Source of the DNA: Bacillota bacterium
GTDB taxonomy: Bacteria; Bacillota; Bacilli; Paenibacillales; Paenibacillaceae
Assembly: GCA_023418755.1 (NCBI GenBank)
Contig: JAEZZE010000126.1
Span: 1-7,207, forward strand
Length of the DNA: 7,207 bases
Direction of reading: 5' to 3'
The notes beneath the pieces were generated by a model that was given only the letters and a program-made list of their open reading frames with translations, did no database searches and was not told the DNA's origin. Position numbers and translations under genes: made by a program. This document shows positions 1-6,465 of the stretch, piece after piece (positions within the stretch are counted from its first letter, which is position 1; every line of letters starts with the position of its first letter).

Positions 1-3000
1 GATTATTGAACGGATCAAGCTATCACTTTGCCGTTACCGCTTATAACGCGGCAGGGGCCGAATCGGCCCGCTCGGCTCCCGTTCAGGCGGCGCCGACGAG
101 CGGGGCCGTCCAGCTTCCGCCGGATCCGGCGAACGTAGCCCCTCCGGTCCCGCTTGTCGAAGCGTCCATCTTTAACGCGGTTATCGAATTCTTGTACAAA
201 GGCGATCAACCGATTCAGATTGGCGTGGAGGAAGGCGCGATCGAGCCGAAACGGGTCGCGGTGCTGCGCGGCAAAGTCGTCGACTCGCTTAACGAGCCGC
301 TGGCGGGCGTCAAGGTGACGGTGCACGGCTATGAGGAGTTCGGGCACACGTTCACGCGCGCAGACGGCATGTTCGATATGGCCGTGAACGGCGGCGGGCA
401 ATTGGTGGTCGATTATACGCGGGAAGGCTACATGCCTCTGCAGCGCAAGATCGGCACCGATTGGGAGCAATATGCCGATCTGCCTGTCGTCACGATGCTG
501 CCTTACGACAGCAGGGTAACGGAAATCGCGTTTGACAGCAACGACTATCAGGTCGCGCAAGGCAGTCCGGTAACGGATGAAGAGGGAACTCGGCAGGGAA
601 CGCTGATCGTTCCGCCGAATACGACCGGCACGCTGGTTATGCCGGATGGCTCGACGCAGTCGTTCTCGAAGATGAGCTTCCGGGCGACCGAATATACCGT
701 CGGCGAGAACGGACCGTCCGCGATGCCGGGAGAACTGCCGACATTCGTGGGCTATACGTACGCCGTAGAGCTGTCGGCCGACGAGGCGGTCGCCGCCGGC
801 GCGACGGAAGTTCGTTTCGATCAGCCATTGTACTACTATGTGGACAATTTCTTGGAGTTCCCCGTCGGCGAGACGGTGCCGATCGGCTACTATGATCGGC
901 AAGCGGCGAACTGGGTGCCGTCGGCCAACGGCCGGATTATCGGAATCGTGAGCGTGGACGGCGGCATCGCGGCCGTCGATATCGACGGCGACGGGCTTGC
1001 GGACAGCGAACAGAAGCTGGCCGCAATCGGGCTGACGGCCGAGGAGCGAACGGAGTTGGCCAAGCTGTACGCTCCGGGCAAGAGCTTGTGGCGCGTGCCG
1101 ATCGAGCACTTCACGCCATGGGATTGCAACTGGCCGTACGGACCGCCGAGGGATGCCATTTTTCCGCCGAATAAAAGACCTTGGCATATGCGAAATAAGA
1201 TGGAGGATCCGTGCATCGAGAAGGGTTCGATTATCGGTTGTCAGGATCAATCTCTCGGCGAATCTATCCCGGTTGCGGGGACCGACTACAATTTGCACTA
1301 CCAAAGCAAGCGAACGGAAGGCTATCGGTACAAATCCTCGATGGTCATTCCGCTGAGCGACGATGGCGATCTCCCGGATTCGCTGCAGAGCATCTCCGTG
1401 ACGATCCATATCGCGGGAAGGACGTTCAAGCGGAGTTTCGCGCCATCTTCCGGCTTAAGCTATACGTTTCATTGGGATGGCAACGATGCTTACGGCCGGT
1501 CTCTTCTCGGAAGCCATCCGTATACCGTGAAAGTAGACTACAACTGGCGGCTGCAATACTATGCATCCCGGTCCGACTTCGAAGCGAGCTTCGCTCGCCT
1601 GGGGATAGTCGGTTCGGTCATTGGGCAAAGGAATGCGCAGACGATTGCGACGACCAAGCAGTGGGAGGGAGTGTTGGCCAGTCCGGTTCACCCTTACAGG
1701 GAAGCGGGAATCGGCGGGTGGAGTCTGGATAATTGGCATCGATTCGACCTTGTCGCCAATCAACTCGTGATGGGCAATGGGACTTCTCGCGTATTGCCCG
1801 ATCATTTGGAACTGAACGCGTCCGAGCTTAAATACAGTAAGGGGCCTTATCATCCAACCGGGGAAGAAGTCGTCTTGTCACACCAATATAGCGTCTACGA
1901 TTTGCAGGCCGCTAACGACGGCGAATTGATTGTGATGGCCGGAAGATCCGGCAATATTGACATCTATCGGTTGACTACAGACGGTGAAATGGAATTTTAT
2001 GAATTTACGCCCAAGGCAAGGAACTACGAGATCGATGTTGATTCCGACGGGACGATTTACACCGTAAGTTCATCAGGGAGAGCGTTATACCGGTATCAGT
2101 TAGGCACAACGCCGGGGGAGAAAATTGCCGGGTTGAATAAGAATACGACATTTCCCAACCAGGATTATGATGGCAAGCGAGCGTTGGATGTCGAGCTATT
2201 CTCTGCGCGCATTCCGCGGAAGGGACCCGACGGCAGCATTTATTTCCGGGAAAATTGGTCCTTGTACAAAGTCGATCCGGACGGAATTCTCTCAGCGCTG
2301 GGGGAGAGAGAGACGGTTGGGGTCGATAACGGGTCCGCAAGCAAAAAAAACATAGGGAATATTACCAATTTCTCGATCGCCGACAACGGAGGCATCTATG
2401 TTGTCGATCTGGCGGGAGGGGGATGCCCGTACGATCCGAAAGTTTCAGATTGCTATGGGAACAGAATCCGCTATATTTCGCCTGAAGGTATCCTTTCGCC
2501 GGTCTTCGACAGCAGAGCTCGTAACGATCTGCAACCGGAGAGCGGCGTGGCCGACACGGCTGCTCCGATGCAAATCGGCGACATTGAATTGGGCAGAGAC
2601 GGTTCCGTTTATTTTATGGACGTCAGCCAATACCGGCTGTTCCGGCTTACGCCTGACGGCAAGCTGGAGGAGCCGTATCTCCGACACATTGAAGCGATCA
2701 AAAATGAACTGACTTCCAGGTTCGGCGCATCCGATGAACCCATGAAGTTCTATCTGCTGGACTTCGGGCCGCAAGGCGAACTGTATCTCAGGGTAGCGCA
2801 TAAGAAAAACGGGGCGACAAAATTCTATGCGTTCCGTTTAGGCGATATTGCGGAGAATGACGCCATCTACCGCGTTCCGTCGGCTGACGGTTTACAGGTC
2901 TTCGAATTCGACCGCGCGGGCCGGCATCTGCTGACGAGAAACGCGCTGACGGAGGAAATCGAATACCGCTTCAACTATGACGGGTTAGGCCGGCTGATCT

Positions 3001-5939
3001 CCGTCGCCGATGCCTACGACAACCTGACGACGATCGAGCGTGACGGAGAGGGACGGCCCGTAGCGCTGACAGCGCCGGGCGGACAGCGAACTGCGCTTGT
3101 ACTGGATGAAGATGGAGAACTGGCCGAGGTAACGAATCCGGTGGGAGAGGCGTACCGGATGAAGTACGAGAATGGCCTGCTGACGGAGGTGACGAATCCG
3201 GCGCAGGGCGTCAGCCGCTACGAGTACGACAACCAGGGCTTGCTCGTTCGGGCAGTCGATCCGCAAGGCGGCGTCAAGACGCTGCATCGAACGGATAACG
3301 GCGACGATTATTCGGTCGCCTTCACCGATCCGGACAGCAGGACGACCCAATATGAGGTGTCCGAGGCCGGAGGAAAGACGATTCGTACGACAACGGACCC
3401 GAACGGTTACCGTATCGTGAGCGAATCCGTTCCCGGCGTTAGCGAGACGGCGACGCTTCCGGACGGCACGATCTTGCGCAAGACGTTCGGCGTCGATCCC
3501 CGCTGGGGTAAGAACGCGTCGTTCGCCTCCGAAGTCACGTATACGTCTCCGGACGGCACAGTCTCCTCCTTCCGGGAGCAGCGCACGGCTGACGTCGATG
3601 CCGAAGGCAAGCTCACGGCGTATACGGTCACTCATACGCTGAACGGCGATGTGTCGACGCTGAGATACGATGCGGCAAGCAAAAAGTTCACGCATACGAC
3701 CGCGGAAGGCGTCGTCACCGAGACGTATCTGAACGAGAAGGATCGCGTCAGTCAGGTCGTCTGGCCGGGTTCGGGATTGCATCCCCTCGTATACCTCTAC
3801 GATGGGCTGGGGCGTCTCGCCCGAATGGAGCAAGGCGACAAACATGTGCAGTATACGTACAACGACCGCAACCAGATCGTGTCGGAAAGCGACGCGTTCG
3901 GCAGCGTCAAGCGCTATCAGTACGATGACGCCGGCCGCCTCGCGTCGGTGACGACGCCGGGGAACAGGACGTATGGCAAATCGTACGATGAGCTGGGCCG
4001 GTGGACGGGAACAACGATGCCGGAAGGCGCCGGCTACAACCAGACCTATAATGCGCTTGGACAGTTCGAATCATTCGGGCCGGAAGGCGCCTCCTGGTAC
4101 CGCTCGGAATATGACGAGGGCGGCGCCATGCGGCAATCGCAGCTCGCGAGCGGCCGCACGGTAGAACATCTGAGGGAGCCGGACGGGGGCAAGCGGCCGA
4201 TCGCCATGAACGATGCGGACATCGAGCGAACGTTCGCGTACGTAGGAAACTCACCGCTTGCGGCCGCGATGACGAGCAGCATGCCGGGCAACCCGACCAG
4301 AAGCCAATCCATCGTGTACGGATATGCGGGCGAGAATGTTGCCTCCATGAATTGGAGCGGCAAGGCGAATGCCTCCATGTCGTATGAATACGACGATTTC
4401 TTCAACCTGACGAATATCCGCACGACGGCAGGCGGAACCGTGTCGGATATCTCTCTGCAATACGACAGAGACGAGAATGTGACCCAATATGGCCCGTTCC
4501 AGTTCGACCGTACCGGTCCGTTGCGCGCCGTCGGTTCCATAAGCGATGGCGAGATGGACATTCGGATCGACTACGACGATTACGGCGTAATCGAAGCGGT
4601 GGCCTACTTGCTCGGAGGGCGAGAAGTGTATCGGGAGCGCTATGCGCATGATTTGAGAGGATTCGTCACGGAGACGATCGTGGAATCGGAAGAAGGAACG
4701 GAGACGATTCATTACGGTTACGACGCGGACGGTCAATTGACGAGCTTGACCAGCCAAGGACCCGGCGGACAATCGGCAACCGAAGCGTATACGTATGACG
4801 TGAACAAAAACCGTTCGTCCTCTACCGTGAACGGAGGAGAGACGATCGTCAGCGCCTACGACGGGCACGGCGTGCTGCAGCGGGTAGGCGATATGGCATA
4901 CGCCTTCGATGCGGATGGGTATTTGACGAGCCGGGGGCAAGATTCTTTCCGGTACGGCGTTCGGGGAGAATTGTTGGAGGCGACGGTGACCGGGGCGACG
5001 TATGGGTATACGTATGACGCCATCGGCAGACGCGTGGCCAAGGACGACCCCGAGGGCAGGACGACGCAATACTTGTACGGCAACCCGGATGCGCTGCATC
5101 TGCTGACCGCTTCGATCGATGCGAACGGGGAGATGACGACGTATTACTATAATGAGGCGGGGCTGTTGATTGCGCTGGAGCGAGGCGGCAGCCGATATTA
5201 CGTCATAACGGATAGGGTCGGCACGCCGAAGCGAGTGCTCGACGGCAACGGCGTTATGGTCAAGTCGCTGCGCTACGACAGCTACGGCAAATTATTATTC
5301 GACTCCAACCCCGAGTTCAGGCTGGAGATCGGATATGCCGGCGGGATCGAGGATCGCGACATCGGGCTGACCCGGTTCGGCTATCGCGATTACGATGCCG
5401 CATCGGGACGGTGGACGGCGCGGGATCCGATCCTGCTTGAGAGCGGCCAGGCGAATCTGTACGTTTATGTCAACAACAATCCAGTGATGTTAAGAGATCC
5501 GTGCGGTCAATTCTGCGTAGGAGGAAGCGCTTATGCCGGAGTCGGGGCGGGAGCCAAAATATGCTTGACCGAAGAAGGCTTCTCTTCCTGCGTCGAGGGC
5601 GGCTTCGGCGCCGGCGTCGGACTGGAAGTGACGCCGTTCGAGGATCTGTCCAATAACGAGATCGTCCTGGAAGCAACGGCCAAAGTGAAGGCGGGCATAA
5701 GCAGTATAACGGCCGGATTCAAGGCCAGCCACGATCTCGATACGGACTGTATAACGTCCGGCGGGATATTGAAGGCAGATAGCGGGCCTCTCCGCATCGA
5801 TGCGCTGAACCCGGAGAAGTCGGGGTTCAAGTCGGATGTAGACGGCTTTAAGCCTCATTTTAGAGACGTGCTTAATGCTGCCCGCTTTAAGGCGGAGGCG
5901 GCTGTCAAGGCAAAGCTGTGCCGCAATTTACGCTGGTAA
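1..5939 (+). CDS. Teneurin-like RHS/YD-repeat protein, 5' end missing
   Basis: Probably a very large secreted or surface-attached YD-shell protein; bacterial relatives act as polymorphic toxin carriers or adhesion/structural proteins, and the role here is unknown. The frame is open to the left edge, so the TTG at 6 (residue 1 here) is not the true start. Visible domains: end of a fibronectin III domain (1-30, NGSSYHFAVTAYN); carboxypeptidase-regulatory/transthyretin-like domain (about 84-168); a Ca-binding-like DIDGDGLAD (325-333); RHS N-terminal or plug-like region (about 415-600, with QSLGESIPV, YTFHWDGNDAYG, GGWSLDNWH); NHL-like propeller with repeated DG-x-IY/VY blades (about 630-946); YD repeats (about 960-1776), more than 20 of the YDxxGRL type; RHS-associated core (about 1777-1833), with GLTRFGYRDYD, GRWTARDP, NNPV and DPCGQ. 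The last 144 residues form a Gly-rich tip with five of the protein's roughly eleven cysteines and no toxin motif I recognise. The large antisense frames over it are shadows. Family assignment is secure; function is not. Confidence 0.95.
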   Translation, partial: LLNGSSYHFAVTAYNAAGAESARSAPVQAAPTSGAVQLPPDPANVAPPVPLVEASIFNAVIEFLYKGDQPIQIGVEEGAIEPKRVAVLRGKVVDSLNEPLAGVKVTVHGYEEFGHTFTRADGMFDMAVNGGGQLVVDYTREGYMPLQRKIGTDWEQYADLPVVTMLPYDSRVTEIAFDSNDYQVAQGSPVTDEEGTRQGTLIVPPNTTGTLVMPDGSTQSFSKMSFRATEYTVGENGPSAMPGELPTFVGYTYAVELSADEAVAAGATEVRFDQPLYYYVDNFLEFPVGETVPIGYYDRQAANWVPSANGRIIGIVSVDGGIAAVDIDGDGLADSEQKLAAIGLTAEERTELAKLYAPGKSLWRVPIEHFTPWDCNWPYGPPRDAIFPPNKRPWHMRNKMEDPCIEKGSIIGCQDQSLGESIPVAGTDYNLHYQSKRTEGYRYKSSMVIPLSDDGDLPDSLQSISVTIHIAGRTFKRSFAPSSGLSYTFHWDGNDAYGRSLLGSHPYTVKVDYNWRLQYYASRSDFEASFARLGIVGSVIGQRNAQTIATTKQWEGVLASPVHPYREAGIGGWSLDNWHRFDLVANQLVMGNGTSRVLPDHLELNASELKYSKGPYHPTGEEVVLSHQYSVYDLQAANDGELIVMAGRSGNIDIYRLTTDGEMEFYEFTPKARNYEIDVDSDGTIYTVSSSGRALYRYQLGTTPGEKIAGLNKNTTFPNQDYDGKRALDVELFSARIPRKGPDGSIYFRENWSLYKVDPDGILSALGERETVGVDNGSASKKNIGNITNFSIADNGGIYVVDLAGGGCPYDPKVSDCYGNRIRYISPEGILSPVFDSRARNDLQPESGVADTAAPMQIGDIELGRDGSVYFMDVSQYRLFRLTPDGKLEEPYLRHIEAIKNELTSRFGASDEPMKFYLLDFGPQGELYLRVAHKKNGATKFYAFRLGDIAENDAIYRVPSADGLQVFEFDRAGRHLLTRNALTEEIEYRFNYDGLGRLISVADAYDNLTTIERDGEGRPVALTAPGGQRTALVLDEDGELAEVTNPVGEAYRMKYENGLLTEVTNPAQGVSRYEYDNQGLLVRAVDPQGGVKTLHRTDNGDDYSVAFTDPDSRTTQYEVSEAGGKTIRTTTDPNGYRIVSESVPGVSETATLPDGTILRKTFGVDPRWGKNASFASEVTYTSPDGTVSSFREQRTADVDAEGKLTAYTVTHTLNGDVSTLRYDAASKKFTHTTAEGVVTETYLNEKDRVSQVVWPGSGLHPLVYLYDGLGRLARMEQGDKHVQYTYNDRNQIVSESDAFGSVKRYQYDDAGRLASVTTPGNRTYGKSYDELGRWTGTTMPEGAGYNQTYNALGQFESFGPEGASWYRSEYDEGGAMRQSQLASGRTVEHLREPDGGKRPIAMNDADIERTFAYVGNSPLAAAMTSSMPGNPTRSQSIVYGYAGENVASMNWSGKANASMSYEYDDFFNLTNIRTTAGGTVSDISLQYDRDENVTQYGPFQFDRTGPLRAVGSISDGEMDIRIDYDDYGVIEAVAYLLGGREVYRERYAHDLRGFVTETIVESEEGTETIHYGYDADGQLTSLTSQGPGGQSATEAYTYDVNKNRSSSTVNGGETIVSAYDGHGVLQRVGDMAYAFDADGYLTSRGQDSFRYGVRGELLEATVTGATYGYTYDAIGRRVAKDDPEGRTTQYLYGNPDALHLLTASIDANGEMTTYYYNEAGLLIALERGGSRYYVITDRVGTPKRVLDGNGVMVKSLRYDSYGKLLFDSNPEFRLEIGYAGGIEDRDIGLTRFGYRDYDAASGRWTARDPILLESGQANLYVYVNNNPVMLRDPCGQFCVGGSAYAGVGAGAKICLTEEGFSSCVEGGFGAGVGLEVTPFEDLSNNEIVLEATAKVKAGISSITAGFKASHDLDTDCITSGGILKADSGPLRIDALNPEKSGFKSDVDGFKPHFRDVLNAARFKAEAAVKAKLCRNLRW

Positions 5940-6062
5940 GTCGGAGAGGCGCCCGAGAGGGCGCCTTTCTCCGTGTTTTTCGGCGATCGCGAGAGCAAGA
6001 ATCGTCGCGAGGTTCGAGCCTTGCGCAATCAGAGCCAACAAGATCAACCACTGACCGGGCAT
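5928..6062 (-). CDS. Doubtful small hydrophobic peptide, 44 aa
   Basis: On the minus strand an ATG at 6062 opens 44 codons ending at TAA 5930-5928. GGAG (6071-6068) lies five bases before the ATG, a weak but possible ribosome binding site. The peptide begins MPGQWLILLALIAQGSNLA and continues TILALAIAEKHGERRP: a hydrophobic stretch of about 22 residues that could span the membrane, followed by a charged tail. The frame stays open upstream to a TAG at 6137-6135, and that part also reads plausibly (WQLLDCRRELLGKNG), so this may be the remnant of a longer gene. Against it: the 3' half overlaps the RHS terminator, the last codons overlap the RHS coding end on the opposite strand, no good promoter is visible, and I recognise no family. 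Confidence 0.25.
   Translation of the reverse strand: MPGQWLILLALIAQGSNLATILALAIAEKHGERRPLGRLSDLPA
5943..5980 (+). terminator. Intrinsic terminator of the RHS gene
   Basis: The stem pairs GGCGCCC (5948-5954) with GGGCGCC (5959-5965) around a GAGA tetraloop. After a two-T bulge (5966-5967) a lower stem pairs GGAGA (5943-5947) with TCTCC (5968-5972). The tract GTGTTTTT follows. It starts three bases after the RHS stop codon, so the RHS transcript should end here, separate from the regulator downstream. Confidence 0.93.
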
Positions 6063-6138
6063 TAAGGCTCCGTTTTTCCCGAGCAGTTCCCGCCGGCAAT
6101 CGAGAAGCTGCCAGGTTATCGCTGGTGTCTTTCTCTAT
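5981..6138. other. Intergenic spacer without a clear gene
   Basis: Between the RHS terminator and the AT-rich regulatory block I see no convincing plus-strand gene, RNA gene, insertion-sequence end or attachment site. A plus-strand frame starting at GTG 5918 runs through the terminator but encodes an Arg/Ser-rich low-complexity sequence and looks spurious. The only candidate is the minus-strand hydrophobic frame listed separately. Confidence 0.6.
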
Positions 6139-6151
6139 GCTCCTATGTCAG
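6139..6151 (+). repeat. Direct repeat, copy 1 (13 bp)
   Basis: GCTCCTATGTCAG here matches GCTCCCATGTCAG at 6223-6235 at 12 of 13 positions. The two starts are 84 bp apart, close to eight helical turns. The TGTCA of each copy is also the left half of an inverted repeat with TGACA, which suggests paired binding sites rather than a chance repeat. Confidence 0.6.
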
Positions 6152-6161
6152 GTTTTTGACA
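6146..6161. promoter_or_regulatory. Inverted repeat TGTCA-N6-TGACA
   Basis: TGTCA (6146-6150) and TGACA (6157-6161) form a 5-6-5 inverted repeat. It resembles the site at 6230-6246 but its spacer is one base shorter, so it does not fit the TGTNA-N7-TNACA consensus of GlnR/TnrA exactly. It also creates a TTGACA (6156-6161) with no good -10 box behind it. It may be a weaker second binding site of the same protein. Confidence 0.35.
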
Positions 6162-6222
6162 ACGAAAAGAGGGGGGAACACATCTTCTATGAGCTTTATA
6201 TAGAAAACGAAAAAAGGAAAAC

Positions 6223-6235
6223 GCTCCCATGTCAG
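6223..6235 (+). repeat. Direct repeat, copy 2 (13 bp)
   Basis: GCTCCCATGTCAG is the partner of 6139-6151, differing at one position (C6228 against T6144). It overlaps the left arm of the TGTCAGT/ACTGACA palindrome just upstream of the regulator promoter. Confidence 0.6.
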
Positions 6236-6246
6236 TATAACTGACA
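6230..6246. promoter_or_regulatory. Candidate GlnR/TnrA-type site
   Basis: TGTCAGTATAACTGACA is a perfect 7-3-7 palindrome and fits the published TGTNA-N7-TNACA consensus of the nitrogen regulators GlnR and TnrA of Bacillus and Paenibacillus. Its centre is about 60 bp upstream of the inferred transcription start, a position where an activator could act. The spacer is only partly AT-rich, which lowers certainty, and another MerR- or GntR-type protein could equally bind a symmetric site like this. Confidence 0.4.
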
Positions 6247-6261
6247 GTTTCAAGCTTCTCA

Positions 6262-6291
6262 TTGACACCCATCTATTTGTTTGTATATAAT
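6262..6291 (+). promoter_or_regulatory. Sigma-A promoter of the ROK regulator
   Basis: Both boxes are perfect: -35 TTGACA (6262-6267) and -10 TATAAT (6286-6291), with an 18-bp spacer. The start of transcription should fall near 6298, giving a leader of about 155 nt before the GTG start of the regulator. The -10 box lies inside the palindromic operator, so repressor binding would block RNA polymerase. Confidence 0.9.
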
Positions 6292-6306
6292 ACAAACAAA
6301 TAGATG
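6270..6306. promoter_or_regulatory. XylR/ROK-type operator, 17-3-17 palindrome
   Basis: CATCTATTTGTTTGTAT (6270-6286) is repeated as a perfect inverse complement at 6290-6306 around the centre ATA. The inner TTTGTTT...AAACAAA pattern resembles the XylR operator of Bacillus (AGTTTGTTT-N-AACAAACT half-sites). It covers the spacer, the -10 box and the transcription start of the promoter directly upstream of a ROK regulator gene, so autorepression by that regulator is the likely role. The perfect symmetry is seen directly; the identity of the binding protein is inferred. Confidence 0.82.
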
Positions 6307-6314
6307 TCGACATC
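6303..6314. repeat. 12-bp perfect palindrome
   Basis: GATGTCGACATC is self-complementary and overlaps the last four bases of the operator's right arm. It lies at the very 5' end of the predicted transcript. It could be a second small binding site or a coincidence; at 12 bp it cannot be assigned. Confidence 0.4.
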
Positions 6315-6465
6315 GATTGACTATCCAGATCAGGCGTATGCGAATCCGATCGAGGTTGCAGCCTGTTCGCGAATGAAAGCGTTTGTGATTCGCTCGGCGA
6401 TCGGTCGGATGTGCGGAGCAGCCGATGCTGCTCGACGGAAAGGAGCAATGATCAGTGTTATCTAG
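6304..6465 (+). CDS. Possible 53-codon leader ORF
   Basis: ATG 6304 opens a frame that runs to TAG 6463-6465 and overlaps the GTG start of the regulator by 11 bases in another frame. The peptide starts MSTSIDYPDQAYANP and ends KGAMISVI; it matches nothing I know. The start lies only about six bases after the inferred transcription start, with no ribosome binding site, so translation would need a leaderless mechanism or an internal start. An open frame of this length arises by chance fairly often. The stop-start overlap would fit translational coupling, but the case is weak. Confidence 0.2.
   Translation: MSTSIDYPDQAYANPIEVAACSRMKAFVIRSAIGRMCGAADAARRKGAMISVI
6416..6433 (+). promoter_or_regulatory. 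Leader hairpin next to the ribosome binding site
   Basis: GAGCAGC (6416-6422) pairs perfectly with GCTGCTC (6427-6433) around a CGAT loop. It ends five bases before the AAAGGAG ribosome binding site (6439-6445). There is no U-run, so it is not a terminator. It could stabilise the leader or affect ribosome access. Confidence 0.5.

Noticed and set aside
15..1409. Long minus-strand open frame of 464 codons over the RHS gene
   Set aside because: It is antisense to well-defined domains, rich in Arg and His with no recognisable domain, and explained by the GC-rich codon use of the RHS gene. The same holds for the other minus-strand frames within 637-5858.
3120..3200. Near-repeat GAGGTAACGAATCCGG / GAGGTGACGAATCCGG, 60 bp apart, as a DNA element
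   Set aside because: It is in frame and encodes consecutive EVTNP-type YD repeats, so the protein repeat explains it.
6156..6184. TTGACA at 6156-6161 as a second promoter
   Set aside because: No acceptable -10 box occurs 16-19 bases downstream; the best is CATCTT with three matches.
5918..6244. Plus-strand frame of 108 codons overlapping the RHS stop, as a possible immunity gene
   Set aside because: It reads through the terminator hairpin and the regulatory palindromes, its first half is Arg/Ser-rich low complexity, and only a weak AAGG precedes the GTG.
6143..6448. Minus-strand frame of 101 codons across the promoter and leader
   Set aside because: It is antisense to the promoter, operator and leader, has no ribosome binding site or domain, and its content follows from the AT-rich regulatory DNA.
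6448..6465. ATG 6448 as the start of the regulator
   Set aside because: It is only two bases from the ribosome binding site and its frame ends after five codons at TAG 6463-6465; GTG 6455 leads into the ROK protein.
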